Below are positions 53,596 to 63,385 of a DNA stretch of 64,000 bases, piece by piece. The translations under genes and the position numbers were made by a program. A model generated the notes under the pieces. The model had not been told where the DNA came from, did not search any database, and saw nothing but the letters and a program-made list of their open reading frames with translations. This DNA is from Granulicella tundricola MP5ACTX9 (GTDB lineage Bacteria; Acidobacteriota; Terriglobia; Terriglobales; Acidobacteriaceae), in assembly GCF_000178975.2 (NCBI RefSeq), contig NC_015064.1, positions 3,038,001 to 3,102,000 on the forward strand, in the 5' to 3' direction. Every line of letters starts with the position of its first letter. The first letter of the stretch is position 1.

Positions 53596-56500
53596 ATGAA
53601 GCTGCGTCTGTTCCTCTTTCTCATTTTTTCTTTGTCGATCGCGCACGCTCAGACGATCACTCCCAACGAATCCTCCATCGTCCTTCAGTCACCAAAAAAA
53701 ATTGGTATCAACCTGAACGGTCCGACCTACTATCAGGGCGGTGAGATCTACAAGAATCTTCTTTGGAGAAATCCAGGCTTCGAGCCGGATCTCTATCGCG
53801 ATAAGTTCGTCGCTTTTAAGGCAGGGACGACGACGACCTTCCCCTCGCCCAATACGTATGACCCCGTCATTGCCAACTTCTGGATGGGTGCTACCTTCCG
53901 CATCTACCGCGGCACAGCGCGCACCGTAGCCTGCTCTGGCACCGTAGCCAGCAATACGACCGCCAAGAACAATGCCGGCCCTGTGTATACCTTTTCTCAG
54001 CCATGCTCGTCAGCCGTGCAGGAAGGTGACGTGATCATCCTGCGGCAAGCCATCGCCTGCACCACAGAGGCTGTCTGGGAAGGCCAAGGAGGTGGTTGGT
54101 GGGGTAACGTCTCCAACGGAGGCAAGCTCCTCTCAGAGTGCTCTGCCCCCTATGATGGCACCCAGTCCCTGCGCCTCGACGCGACCGTCTCGGGCTCTAC
54201 CGCGGGCGTGAAGGGCTACGTCGATACCAACCCGAGCGATGTCGGCATCCTGCTCAACGGCACTTACACCATCTCCGGTTTCTATAAGACCATCGGCAGC
54301 GCAACACTCTCAGTCGACGCGCGCCGCCTCGTGACCTCCGCAGCCGGTAGCCCCTTTCTCTGTGCCGGCAAGACCTTCGCAGCCTCGTCCGCCTGGACCT
54401 CCTTCACAGTCACCTGCCCCGCTACGGAGACCAATCAGGTCGCCGCGGGTCCGGTCGACGTAGACTTCGAAGCTCAAAGCGGAGCCGTTCTCTTGGACAA
54501 CGTATCATTCCAGAAAACCTCCGGCGTCGATCCGACGAACACCACAGTCTTCCGCGACGAACTCCTCAACACCCTCAAAGCGCATTGCGCCGGCGCCTCC
54601 CTTTCAGGCGTCCCCTGTGAGCTTCGCGATTGGGCTGGTGAAAACGCCGAGGAGATCGACAACAGCATCAAGCCTATGTTCGAGCGCTCTCCGAGCCTTC
54701 CCGGAGCCAGCTACGACTACCCGCCAAACGGAGGCACGGGCAGCCTCAGCGTGGGGCTAGAGGAGTTCCTCCAGCTCTGCAAGGCAATCAACGCTGAGCC
54801 TTACTACACCCTCCCGGAGACCACCGGACCGGAAGACGGTGGCAAGTGGATCGAGTATCTCAACGGTGCGGTCTCAACTCCTTATGGTGCCAAACGAGCC
54901 GCAAACGGCCAGACAGCAAGCTGGCTCAGCGTCTTCCCGACGATCCATCTCCCCATGGGCAATGAGAACTGGAACGAGGGCGCAACCGGCCAGGGCCTCG
55001 GATATCGCGTGGACGCGCCGGACTACTACTACGATTATTCCGTCGACGCGGCCGGCGTTTGGGCCACCATGCGAGGCAGCGCATCATGGCCTGCTGGTGG
55101 CACCGGGATTGATCTTGTCCTCGGCTTTCAGGATGGCAATGCCAACTACGGCGTGACCGAAGCCATGGCGCGCGCCAACCCGAACAGCGCTGAACTTGCC
55201 CCGTACACCCAGGCGTACATCGGAGACGTGACCCCGGTCACCTCGCTCTGGAACCCGCTCTTCTATGAGGTGGTCGCGAACACCACCAACCCTGACACGA
55301 CCTTCTACCAGCAGGGCACCGCAATCAAGTCTCACGGCAAGCTGAACGTGTACGAGTTCGACAACGGCACAAGTCAAGGCTCTTCCGCGCTCACACAATC
55401 CGTCTTGGATAGCTTCACGGATGCGGCCGGTTACGGCACCGCCACGGCCCTGCAAGCCCTTCAACACCTTACCTTCGGCATCGTCGATCAGAACTTCTTC
55501 TCGCTCGATCAATATGCCTTTTACATCCCCGCAGTGGGTTGGGTCCACAACTGGGGCGCTGTCATTGACATGGGCGGAGCCACCAATGCAGTGCGCCCAC
55601 AGGAACTCGGCATGCGCATGGCAAACGCTGCCATTATCGGCCCCATGTATTCCTGCCCGGTTGCAAACCCTACAACGTATAACCTGCTAGCCAACCACAA
55701 CGGTGCGGATAGCAGCGGCGAGCCCGCCACTAACAACGTTCCCCAGCAATTCTCGTATTGCTTCAAGTCCGGCACGCAGCGGTCCATGATTGTCATCAAC
55801 ACTGATGTCGCAGGCTCGCATGCGATCGGCTTTGCCGGACCGCAGATGCCGAGCGGACAGGTCATCCTGACCCGCTACGCACCCTCCAGCATCTCCGCCA
55901 CCAATGAAGCCACGGCCAACAACCCAACCAACACCGCCGCGCAGAACGTCTCGATCAATGCGCCGTTTACGGTTGCCAATCCCTCCGGCGATACTTTACC
56001 GCCTTATTCCATTACCCGCTATGACTGGACCGCCAGCACCAATACGGTGTCACCGACCGCCTCAAATGCCACGCTCACAGTCTCTGACACTGCACCATTG
56101 ACGGGAGTCCCCGTCGTTCTTACTTCAACCGTGGCTCCATCTGCCGCGACCGGCACTGTCACCTTCCAAGACTTTGGCGCAGCCTTCGCAACCGCTCCCC
56201 TCATCGGAGGGTCGGCTATCTACACAGTCGCGTCACTGACTGCGGGCAGTCACACCATCACTGCAGTCTATGCCGGGAATTCAACTTACGCCGCCAGCAC
56301 CTCCGCTCCGCTTGCGATGATGGTTGGAGATCTCCCCGCGCTTCCCACCAACCGGAAACCCACCTCCACGACGCTCTCGTTCCCGTCTTCCAACCCCGCT
56401 GGAAATTCAAGCTTCACCATCGTCGCCAGTACCGACAGCACATCAGTCACCGGAACCATCAAGTTCTTTGACGGGCCCACTTCTCTTGGCACTGCCAAAC

Positions 56501-57435
56501 TTTCGCGGGGCAATGCAGTTTATACCGTAAACTCCATCGCACCAGGCACTCATCTTTACTCCGCCGCCTATTTGGGAACCAGCCTTTATTCAGCAAGCAC
56601 CTCACCAGTCTCCGTCGTCACGGCTGCCACCATTCCGACGACCTTGCAACTGACATCCTCCAGCACAGCCCCGGCAGTAGGCTCCAGCATTCTGCTCAAG
56701 GCTTCCGTGGTGAGTTCCGCCGCATCAGGAACGGTCAGCTTCCTTGATGGGAGTGCCATCATCGGAACCGCAAACTTGGTGTCCGGGACCGCAAACTTTA
56801 CCCTTCCAGCCATCGCTTCCGGGACTCACAGCTTCACGGCCTCCTATGCGGGAAACTCGACTTACTCCCCGAGTCAATCTACGGCCATTCTTGTCATGCC
56901 TCATGCGGCCATCCCCTACCTTCACACCAACTTCGACGAGCATCCAGCAGGCACTGCACTGAACAAGACCTTACCTGCCACAAACATCGTCTCAGGTGTA
57001 TGGAGTGACCCCAACGGCGACTGGACCTACATCGCAGGCGGCGGCATCGTCTCAGACACGTCAGATCTCAGCAATCCGGTCTTCATCGACGCAGCCCACT
57101 CCGACTACACGGCCACCTATGTCCTGCCCGCGAATGGAGTTCATCTACTCTTCCGCTACACCGATCTCAAGCACATGCTCTTCGTCGTCACCTACGCCGG
57201 AGAGGTCGATCTCTACTCCACCATCGGCAACTCAACCAAAACCCTTGCAACCATCTACCCCTCGTCTACCGTTGGGACAGTGACCGTCTCCCTCTTGGGC
57301 CAGACAGCCATCCTCTCCTGCGGTGGCCAGACCGCGACGGCCACCATTCCCGCCAACCTTCCTGTTTCCACGAAGATGGGCTTCTTCCCAACCTCCAGCA
57401 AGTACGTCATCACCAGCCTGGACGTCTCCCCATAG
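53596..57435 (+). CDS. Secreted clan GH-A-like glycoside hydrolase with Ig-like repeats
   Basis: A 1279-aa exported protein; signal peptide MKLRLFLFLIFSLSIAHA. Residues about 20-800 hold a large catalytic-type region: GNENWNEG at 455-462 (Glu457, Asn-Glu context as the acid/base of clan GH-A) and NVYEFDNG with Glu587 as the possible nucleophile. After it are three Ig-like repeats (about 820-910, 925-1000, 1014-1095), each with a VTGT/ASGT-V-F-DG core, then a C-terminal lectin-like domain (HTNFDEHPAGTAL from 1109). It may act on a plant or microbial polysaccharide outside the cell. No family can be named from memory. Confidence 0.75.
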   Translation: MKLRLFLFLIFSLSIAHAQTITPNESSIVLQSPKKIGINLNGPTYYQGGEIYKNLLWRNPGFEPDLYRDKFVAFKAGTTTTFPSPNTYDPVIANFWMGATFRIYRGTARTVACSGTVASNTTAKNNAGPVYTFSQPCSSAVQEGDVIILRQAIACTTEAVWEGQGGGWWGNVSNGGKLLSECSAPYDGTQSLRLDATVSGSTAGVKGYVDTNPSDVGILLNGTYTISGFYKTIGSATLSVDARRLVTSAAGSPFLCAGKTFAASSAWTSFTVTCPATETNQVAAGPVDVDFEAQSGAVLLDNVSFQKTSGVDPTNTTVFRDELLNTLKAHCAGASLSGVPCELRDWAGENAEEIDNSIKPMFERSPSLPGASYDYPPNGGTGSLSVGLEEFLQLCKAINAEPYYTLPETTGPEDGGKWIEYLNGAVSTPYGAKRAANGQTASWLSVFPTIHLPMGNENWNEGATGQGLGYRVDAPDYYYDYSVDAAGVWATMRGSASWPAGGTGIDLVLGFQDGNANYGVTEAMARANPNSAELAPYTQAYIGDVTPVTSLWNPLFYEVVANTTNPDTTFYQQGTAIKSHGKLNVYEFDNGTSQGSSALTQSVLDSFTDAAGYGTATALQALQHLTFGIVDQNFFSLDQYAFYIPAVGWVHNWGAVIDMGGATNAVRPQELGMRMANAAIIGPMYSCPVANPTTYNLLANHNGADSSGEPATNNVPQQFSYCFKSGTQRSMIVINTDVAGSHAIGFAGPQMPSGQVILTRYAPSSISATNEATANNPTNTAAQNVSINAPFTVANPSGDTLPPYSITRYDWTASTNTVSPTASNATLTVSDTAPLTGVPVVLTSTVAPSAATGTVTFQDFGAAFATAPLIGGSAIYTVASLTAGSHTITAVYAGNSTYAASTSAPLAMMVGDLPALPTNRKPTSTTLSFPSSNPAGNSSFTIVASTDSTSVTGTIKFFDGPTSLGTAKLSRGNAVYTVNSIAPGTHLYSAAYLGTSLYSASTSPVSVVTAATIPTTLQLTSSSTAPAVGSSILLKASVVSSAASGTVSFLDGSAIIGTANLVSGTANFTLPAIASGTHSFTASYAGNSTYSPSQSTAILVMPHAAIPYLHTNFDEHPAGTALNKTLPATNIVSGVWSDPNGDWTYIAGGGIVSDTSDLSNPVFIDAAHSDYTATYVLPANGVHLLFRYTDLKHMLFVVTYAGEVDLYSTIGNSTKTLATIYPSSTVGTVTVSLLGQTAILSCGGQTATATIPANLPVSTKMGFFPTSSKYVITSLDVSP

Positions 57436-57504
57436 GGAGGCGTCCGCACCATCTCGTGCGATTCGCAGTCTTTCAAGACGGCAAAACACGCTAAACTGCC
57501 TTCC

Positions 57505-59244
57505 ATGCGCATGATTCGCACTGCCCTACCGGCTTGCATCCTGGCCTCGTCCCTCTTCGCTCAAATTGCACCAGCACCCGTCCTCCCCAAGACGCCTTCC
57601 GATACCACTTCCACCACTTACCCTGCAGCCAACGCCCAGAACACACCCGCGCCAGCTCCCGCCACTCCCAGCCGCTACGATGTTCTCCACGCTGCCTACG
57701 GCCCTTATCGGGCCAACAACGATCTGCTCTACTACCATCTCGACGTCCGCGTCGATCCAGTCGCGAAGACCATCGCCGGCACTAACCAGATCCGTTTCAA
57801 GATGCTGGCTGATGGCAACCGCATCCAGCTCGATCTGACCGACACCCTCCAGATCGACAGCATCACCCTCAACAAAATTCCGCTTCACTACACGCACGAC
57901 AGCAACGCAGTCTTCATCGATTTCCCCCAGACGCTCAAGCAGGGCCAGACGTACTCCATCCTCTTCAGGTACTCGGGCGCACCCAAGGCCAAGGGCCGCT
58001 TCGGCGGCATGACGTTTGAGCAGGACCCAGCGGGCCGGCCCTGGATCACCACTGCTTGCGAGGATGACGGCTCTTCCATCTGGTGGCCTTCCAAGGATCA
58101 GTGGAAGGATGAGCCTCAGGACGGCATGGATATCTCGGTCTCAGTTCCAAACGCCCTGACCGATGTCTCCAACGGACGCTTCGTCTCCAGGATCGATCTA
58201 CACGACGGCTACAGCCAGTGGAACTGGCACGTCACCTATCCCATCAACTCCTATGATGTGGCCCTCAACATCGCTGCGTATAGCCACTTCTCAGACACCT
58301 ACAAGTCCAGGGACTTTCCGCCCCTTACTCTTGACTACTACGCACTCCCGGAAGACTTGGACAAAGCCAAGGCGCAGTTCCCCCAGGCCACCAACATGCT
58401 TAAAGCCTTCGAGCACTACTTTGGTGAGTACCCCTTCGCGCGCGATGGCTACAAGCTGATCGAAGTTCCATACTCCGGTATGGAGCACCAGTCCGCCGTG
58501 TCTTACGGCAACCACTTCGCCAATGGCTATCTCAACCGCGACTGGACCGGCGTCGGCATCTCACCACGCTTCGACTTCATCATCATCCACGAGTCAGGCC
58601 ACGAGTGGTTCGGCAACGCCATCACCGCCCAGGACCGGTCGTCCACGTGGATTCACGAAGGCTGGGATACCTACCTGGAAACCCTCTTCGTCGAGTATCA
58701 CTACGGCCGTCCCGACGCCATCAAATACACCAACGGTCTGATCTCCAAGGTCCGCAATCGCACCCCCATCATTCCCGAGGCCTGGAGCAACCAGGAGCCT
58801 CCGCAGGATATGTACTTCAAGGGTGCGCTGATGATCGCCACCCTCCGCAGTGTCCTCAATGACGACGCAAAGTGGTTCAGCCTGATCCACGAGTTCTATC
58901 AACACTTCAAATACCAGAACATCATGACCGATGACGTGGTCGCCTGGTGGAACGACCATACCGGCCTCTACCTGAACCCATTCTTCAACCAGTACCTGCG
59001 CCACACCGCAATTCCCAACCTGGAACTCAACTTTGACGAGGCCAGCCAGACCGTTCTCTACAAGTGGCAGGTGGATGAACCCGGCTTCGCCATGCCCATC
59101 CGCATTGGCGAGGCGGGCACGGATGAGACGCACTGGCAGACCATCTTTCCCACCACCACCTGGCAAAGCCTGAAGACCCCCCTGACGAAGGATCAGTTCG
59201 CCGCCGCCACGGATCTCTTCTTCATCAACGTCAGCAAAACCTAG
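57505..59244 (+). CDS. M1-family zinc metallopeptidase
   Basis: A 579-aa secreted protein (signal MRMIRTALPACILASSLFAQ). The M1 core is intact: GMEHQ at 325-329 (GxMEN-like), HESGH at 362-366 with zinc ligand Glu385 in WIHEGWDTYLE. The N-terminal domain (LLYYHLDVRVDPVAKTIAGT) is the usual beta saddle. It cuts N-terminal amino acids from peptides in the periplasm or outside. Follows the GH-A-like gene by 69 bases. Confidence 0.94.
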   Translation: MRMIRTALPACILASSLFAQIAPAPVLPKTPSDTTSTTYPAANAQNTPAPAPATPSRYDVLHAAYGPYRANNDLLYYHLDVRVDPVAKTIAGTNQIRFKMLADGNRIQLDLTDTLQIDSITLNKIPLHYTHDSNAVFIDFPQTLKQGQTYSILFRYSGAPKAKGRFGGMTFEQDPAGRPWITTACEDDGSSIWWPSKDQWKDEPQDGMDISVSVPNALTDVSNGRFVSRIDLHDGYSQWNWHVTYPINSYDVALNIAAYSHFSDTYKSRDFPPLTLDYYALPEDLDKAKAQFPQATNMLKAFEHYFGEYPFARDGYKLIEVPYSGMEHQSAVSYGNHFANGYLNRDWTGVGISPRFDFIIIHESGHEWFGNAITAQDRSSTWIHEGWDTYLETLFVEYHYGRPDAIKYTNGLISKVRNRTPIIPEAWSNQEPPQDMYFKGALMIATLRSVLNDDAKWFSLIHEFYQHFKYQNIMTDDVVAWWNDHTGLYLNPFFNQYLRHTAIPNLELNFDEASQTVLYKWQVDEPGFAMPIRIGEAGTDETHWQTIFPTTTWQSLKTPLTKDQFAAATDLFFINVSKT

Positions 59245-59272
59245 CCTGGAGTGGGCCGCGCTAAAATAGGGT

Positions 59273-60232
59273 GTGGCCCACTCCGCAGCAACCGTCGAGA
59301 TTCCCGTAGAGACCAAGGTTGAGCCGAGCCTCCTCTCGGACTACGCGACCCTCTTCAAGTTCCGTGTCTCGACCATGGTGATCATTACCGCGGCTGCGGG
59401 GCTGTATCTAGGGGATCTGCGGTCTGGCCTGAGTCCTTTCCATCCGGAATCGCTCTACGCGCTGGCCGGCATCACTATTGTGACGGCGGGATCTTCCGCT
59501 CTGAACCAAGCGCTGGAGCGGCGTTCCGATGCTCGGATGCCACGTACTGCACGGCGGCCGATGGTCACGGGGCGTATCTCATTGCCGCATGGTCTTATCC
59601 TGGGATTTCTGGCGATCTTCCTCGGCTCGCTTTGGCTGGCGATTGAAACCAACCTCCTCACCGGCACGCTAACGCTTTTGACTGCAACGTCTTATGTCGC
59701 GATCTATACCCCGCTGAAGCGGATCACAAGCCTGAATACCTTCATCGGAGCCTTCCCCGGTGCGCTGCCTCCGTTGATTGGGTGGACGGCGGCCCGGGGG
59801 TTGATCGAGTGGCCCGCCGTTGCACTCTTCGCGATGATCTTCGTGTGGCAGTTCCCGCACTTTATGGCGATTGGATGGATGTACCGGGATGAGTATCGCC
59901 ATGGGGGAATCCGGCTGGCGGCGACGCAACAGCCGATCACCTGGGCGGCCCGCTCCACCGTCTTCCAGGCGCTGTTCTACGCCGTCCTGATGCTTCCCGT
60001 CGCACTCTGGCCGAGCTTCCTGCACCTGACCGGAATGCCGTATACGATTGCGGCGACCATCCTCACGCTGGGTTATCTCTGGTACACGATCAAGTTCGCG
60101 TCGATCCTGCGCGACCCGAGTTCGCCCGATTCGCGCGTCCAGGCGCGCAACCTGCTGAAGGCAAGCGTGATCTATCTTCCCCTGCTGCTGGGGGCGATGA
60201 TCCTGAACGCACAGGGGCGGGTTTGGTTCTGA
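59273..60232 (+). CDS. ctaB: Protohaem IX farnesyltransferase (haem O synthase)
   Basis: A 319-aa polytopic prenyltransferase: NQALERRSDARMPRTARRPM is the NxxxDxxxD haem-site motif, and WQFPHFMAIGWMYRDEYRHGG the second conserved loop. It farnesylates haem B to haem O for cytochrome oxidases. The start is GTG (59273). With the DUF420 gene 177 bases downstream it belongs to an oxidase-biogenesis set. Confidence 0.95.
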   Translation: MAHSAATVEIPVETKVEPSLLSDYATLFKFRVSTMVIITAAAGLYLGDLRSGLSPFHPESLYALAGITIVTAGSSALNQALERRSDARMPRTARRPMVTGRISLPHGLILGFLAIFLGSLWLAIETNLLTGTLTLLTATSYVAIYTPLKRITSLNTFIGAFPGALPPLIGWTAARGLIEWPAVALFAMIFVWQFPHFMAIGWMYRDEYRHGGIRLAATQQPITWAARSTVFQALFYAVLMLPVALWPSFLHLTGMPYTIAATILTLGYLWYTIKFASILRDPSSPDSRVQARNLLKASVIYLPLLLGAMILNAQGRVWF

Positions 60233-60282
60233 GGCCCCCCACCCCTATCAAATAAGCCTAAAGTATTCCATTCATTGGACCT

Positions 60283-60316
60283 AGGTCTGGACTTCCCGGG
60301 ACGCAAGTCCGAACCT
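60283..60316. repeat. Imperfect hairpin element
   Basis: AGGTCTGGACTT (60283-60294) pairs with AAGTCCGAACCT (60305-60316), two mismatches. Next to it is CAAAGTCTTCA, which also occurs (reverse) beside the tamB terminator at 34 kb. A REP-like element is possible. Confidence 0.45.
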
Positions 60317-60409
60317 GGCCTCCAAAGTCTTCATTTCATTGAACTTGAAGCCACGATAGCACGCACTTTTTTTCTGCCCTGCCCGCTGCCGTTACACTGT
60401 GTTTAGACC

Positions 60410-60967
60410 ATGTCCACGCTTTCCACCCCGACTCTCGGCATCCGAACCCCTTTCAGCGCTGTCGCAGGCATCATCACGATCAGCGGCGCGGCCTCCGCGT
60501 TTCTGGTGTGGCTGGTTTACTACCACCACCCGACCGACGTGAGCGGCACCCATCTGCGCTTTCTGCCAGCGCTGAATGCCGTCTTCAACACCCTTTGCAC
60601 CATCGCCCTGATCATCGGTCTGCGCTACATTCGCCGGCGGGAGATCGTGCAGCACCGCAACAGCATGTTCGCGGCGTTCTTCTTTTCGTCACTCTTTCTA
60701 GCATCCTACATAACGAATCATGCGCTGCACGGCGACGCGCACTTTCCCGGCCACGGTGCCGTCCGCTTCTTCTACCTGTGGATTCTGTTGACGCCGCACA
60801 TTCTGGCCTCCGTGCTCGCGCTGCCGATGATCCTGATCACCTTTTTTCTCTCGCTTACCGGCCGCTTCGAGCTGCATCGCCGTCTCGCCCGCTACACCTT
60901 TCCCATCTGGCTCTATGTCTCGGTCAGCGGAGTCCTGGTCTACGCCATGCTGGCCGCTTACCGCTAG
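60410..60967 (+). CDS. DUF420 membrane protein (CtaM-like)
   Basis: A 185-aa inner-membrane protein with about five helices and conserved histidines (HRNSMFAAFFFSSLFLASY, ITNHALHGD, RFELHRRLARYTFPIWLYVS). The DUF420 family is found by oxidase genes, where CtaM helps cytochrome aa3 maturation. Follows ctaB. Confidence 0.9.
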   Translation: MSTLSTPTLGIRTPFSAVAGIITISGAASAFLVWLVYYHHPTDVSGTHLRFLPALNAVFNTLCTIALIIGLRYIRRREIVQHRNSMFAAFFFSSLFLASYITNHALHGDAHFPGHGAVRFFYLWILLTPHILASVLALPMILITFFLSLTGRFELHRRLARYTFPIWLYVSVSGVLVYAMLAAYR

Positions 60968-61012
60968 CCTTACTGCAACTCTTTTGTTTGCCATGTTCTG
61001 CCGAAAGCCCCT

Positions 61013-61237
61013 ATGCAACAAGACACCCGCAAGCTTCTTACGACCGGTATCGCCATCTTTGGCACGGGGGCGGTCTGCGCCGCTCTTGCCCTCTTCGTCT
61101 TTGGGGGGATCGGCCATCAGGGACCGCACACCAACGCCGGCTGGCTCTGCCTGATGATTGCGATGGGCTGCCTGCCGACCGGCGTCCTGACTCTCTTTTT
61201 GGGAATCGCAAAGCTGGCCGGCGACTATCGCCGCTAG
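61013..61237 (+). CDS. Small two-helix membrane protein
   Basis: A 74-aa peptide with two hydrophobic helices (GIAIFGTGAVCAALALFVFG and LCLMIAMGCLPTGVLTLFLG) and a basic C-terminus (AKLAGDYRR). Follows the DUF420 gene by 45 bases. No family recognised. Confidence 0.7.
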   Translation: MQQDTRKLLTTGIAIFGTGAVCAALALFVFGGIGHQGPHTNAGWLCLMIAMGCLPTGVLTLFLGIAKLAGDYRR

Positions 61238-61298
61238 TTCCACACAACATTCTGCTATCCTCAACCTCTAAAATCAGCACGAATCGGAGCATCACCCC

Positions 61299-61790
61299 AT
61301 GGCAAAAGGCGTCAATAAAGTCTTCCTTCTCGGCAACGTCGGCAAGGACCCCGAGATCCGCAGCACGGCTGGCGGCATGACCGTCGCAAGCTTCTCGCTC
61401 GCCACCGCCGACCGCCAGAAGGACGCGCAGGGCAACTGGGCGGACAAGACGGAGTGGCACAACATCGTCTGCTTCCAGCGCACGGCAGAGGTGGTCCGCG
61501 ACTACGTCAAGAAGGGTTCACAGATCCTGATCGAAGGCAAGATCCAGACGCGCTCCTGGGACGATAAGACCAGCGGCGAGAAGAAGTACAAGACCGAGAT
61601 CCTGTGCAACGAACTGACGCTTCTGGGCGGCAAGGCAGGCGGCGAGAGCGGCGGCGGAAGCTCCTCTTACTCCGGTTCCAGCTCACGCTCCAGCGCGGCA
61701 TCAAGCAGCGGCGGTTACGACCAGCGCCAACCAGCCGGCACCCCGGACTACGGCGACAGCGGCATCACCGACGATGACATTCCCTTCTAA
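61299..61790 (+). CDS. ssb: Single-stranded DNA-binding protein
   Basis: A 163-aa SSB: OB-fold (GVNKVFLLGNVGKDPEIRST, WHNIVCFQRTAEVVRDYVKK), Gly/Ser-rich linker, and the acidic tip DDDIPF that recruits repair and replication proteins. GGAG lies 9 bases before the ATG. Terminator follows. Confidence 0.97.
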   Translation: MAKGVNKVFLLGNVGKDPEIRSTAGGMTVASFSLATADRQKDAQGNWADKTEWHNIVCFQRTAEVVRDYVKKGSQILIEGKIQTRSWDDKTSGEKKYKTEILCNELTLLGGKAGGESGGGSSSYSGSSSRSSAASSSGGYDQRQPAGTPDYGDSGITDDDIPF

Positions 61791-61817
61791 TCCTGATCAC
61801 CAGTCAATCACCATCCG

Positions 61818-61856
61818 AAACCTGGTCCCCCCTGCTGAATCGAGGGGACCAGGTTT
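61818..61856 (+). terminator. Terminator after ssb
   Basis: AAACCTGGTCCCC (61818-61830) and GGGGACCAGGTTT (61844-61856) pair perfectly, followed by TTCTTCTGG on the + strand. Confidence 0.9.
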
Positions 61857-61887
61857 TTCTTCTGGGGAGAGTTGCAAGATGCGCCAC

Positions 61888-62346
61888 TTATCTCAGTGAT
61901 GGAAACTCAGCCAGGCTGTTGAGATTCAAAGGCGCTTGTACGATGGGTGCGGCGTTAGCTACAGGAGCTGCAAACGCGCGGCCAATATTCCTGTTGGGAC
62001 CTACGATGTGGGAGGTCTGCAGGAATGCAATCAGATGATTCTCCAGATTGGCCGCGTTAGTCGCTTCGCTACCGGGGATGTGTTTGGCGAAGATCCTGCC
62101 CGAGCTATTGCGAAACTCCAGATGATAGCTGCCCGCCCATGTGAATTCCACGGTCGTGATGCGGTTGGCATTGTTGGCCCATACGGTTATGTGGGGCTCG
62201 GTGAACGCGCTGACGGCGTCGCCGCTTGCGGTGAGCACCTGCCAGGGGTTGTTGTAGGTCACGCCCGTGCCGGAAGCGCCCTTGTTGTAGGTCACTCCGT
62301 TGGCGCTGTAAGAATTAAGAATCTGATTGACATATCTGATAGGCAT
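61888..62346 (-). CDS. Orphan protein of unknown function
   Basis: A 152-aa protein, no signal or membrane helix. It has beta-rich phrases (GVTYNKGASGTGVTYNNPW, TTVEFTWAGSYHLEFRNSSG) and an Ala/Pro-rich end. I recognise no family. It is convergent with ssb and alone on its strand here. Confidence 0.55.
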   Translation of the reverse strand: MPIRYVNQILNSYSANGVTYNKGASGTGVTYNNPWQVLTASGDAVSAFTEPHITVWANNANRITTVEFTWAGSYHLEFRNSSGRIFAKHIPGSEATNAANLENHLIAFLQTSHIVGPNRNIGRAFAAPVANAAPIVQAPLNLNSLAEFPSLR

Positions 62347-62547
62347 AACGCTCCAGTGTGAATTTCAATTTGCAGAGATGAGCCGGGGCCTTGCCAGAGA
62401 CCGCGGTCGTCCCAGCCGGAGCGGATCGCATTCACGGAATCATGAGCATTGTTCACTTCAGCTAACTTTCAGCCGGAGTTTCAACAGGAGTATACCGCTG
62501 CGGTTATGACCGCGATAGAAGTTTTTCAACGGCTTTGGAATCATGCT

Positions 62548-63375
62548 CTAAAACTTCTTGTAAGCCGTATTGAAGGCCGGGCGGGGCTGCGCGTGAATGA
62601 AAGCTGACACGTCCCAGGCCTCCTGTGGCGTGAGGATGCCCATGCGGTTCTGCGGCATGTTGTGCTGGACGAAGGATGCCATCTTGCGCACGCCATGCAT
62701 GCCTGCGCCATCGTTGAAGGACTGCGGCCCCCAGACCGGCGGGAACTTGGGTGGCTTACCCTGCCCGTCCTCACCATGACATCCCGCGCATTGGGCGGCG
62801 AAGATCTGGCCGCCGTGGATGGGGTCGGGAGTGAGTTCAGGCAGCTTGACCAGGCCGCGCCCCTCAAACGCCCGCCGTCCGGGCTGCGGTATGGAGAGCC
62901 ATTCGATGTAATCGACGAGCCCCTTCATCTCCGTGCCGTCGTAGTCGAGCGGCGTGCCGTTCTCGCTACGCACGAAGCACTCCTGCACGCGGTCCTTCAG
63001 GCTGATCATGTGGCCGGCACGCTCGTTGTACATGGGAAACTTTGCGGGGAGGCCGACGACCGGCGAGGCCAGCGGTTGAATGCCGCCCTCCGCATGACAG
63101 TTGGCGCAGCTTACTTTGGCTCCGGTGAAGGCTGCGGCGTAGAGCGGGGTTTCGTCGAAGAGCAGAGCGCCTCGGCGGATGCTGTCACCATGCGGGTTGT
63201 CCGGGATGGAGCTTACGGGCGGCGGACGCCAGGGTAGCTTGGACTGCCGAGTGGTTGCGTCGAGGTCGAGCGAGAGATGTTTGGGAAGCAGGCTGGCGAG
63301 GATCGCCCCGCCGTAGACCGAGACGGTCAACGCGACGACGGCAACGACGATCCACCTCTCCCGCACACGTTTCAT
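62548..63375 (-). CDS. TsdA-like dihaem cytochrome (thiosulfate dehydrogenase)
   Basis: A 275-aa exported c-type cytochrome, signal anchor near IVVAVVALTVSVYGGAILAS. Haem sites CANCH (90-94) and CAGCH (196-200). QECFVRSENG with Cys133 matches the TsdA Cys that serves as distal haem ligand, so the protein probably oxidises thiosulfate to tetrathionate. A SoxA-like or other dihaem cytochrome is the alternative. Immediately upstream are DUF1634 and TauE/SafE. Confidence 0.82.
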   Translation of the reverse strand: MKRVRERWIVVAVVALTVSVYGGAILASLLPKHLSLDLDATTRQSKLPWRPPPVSSIPDNPHGDSIRRGALLFDETPLYAAAFTGAKVSCANCHAEGGIQPLASPVVGLPAKFPMYNERAGHMISLKDRVQECFVRSENGTPLDYDGTEMKGLVDYIEWLSIPQPGRRAFEGRGLVKLPELTPDPIHGGQIFAAQCAGCHGEDGQGKPPKFPPVWGPQSFNDGAGMHGVRKMASFVQHNMPQNRMGILTPQEAWDVSAFIHAQPRPAFNTAYKKF

Positions 63376-63385
63376 CCCCAGGCCT

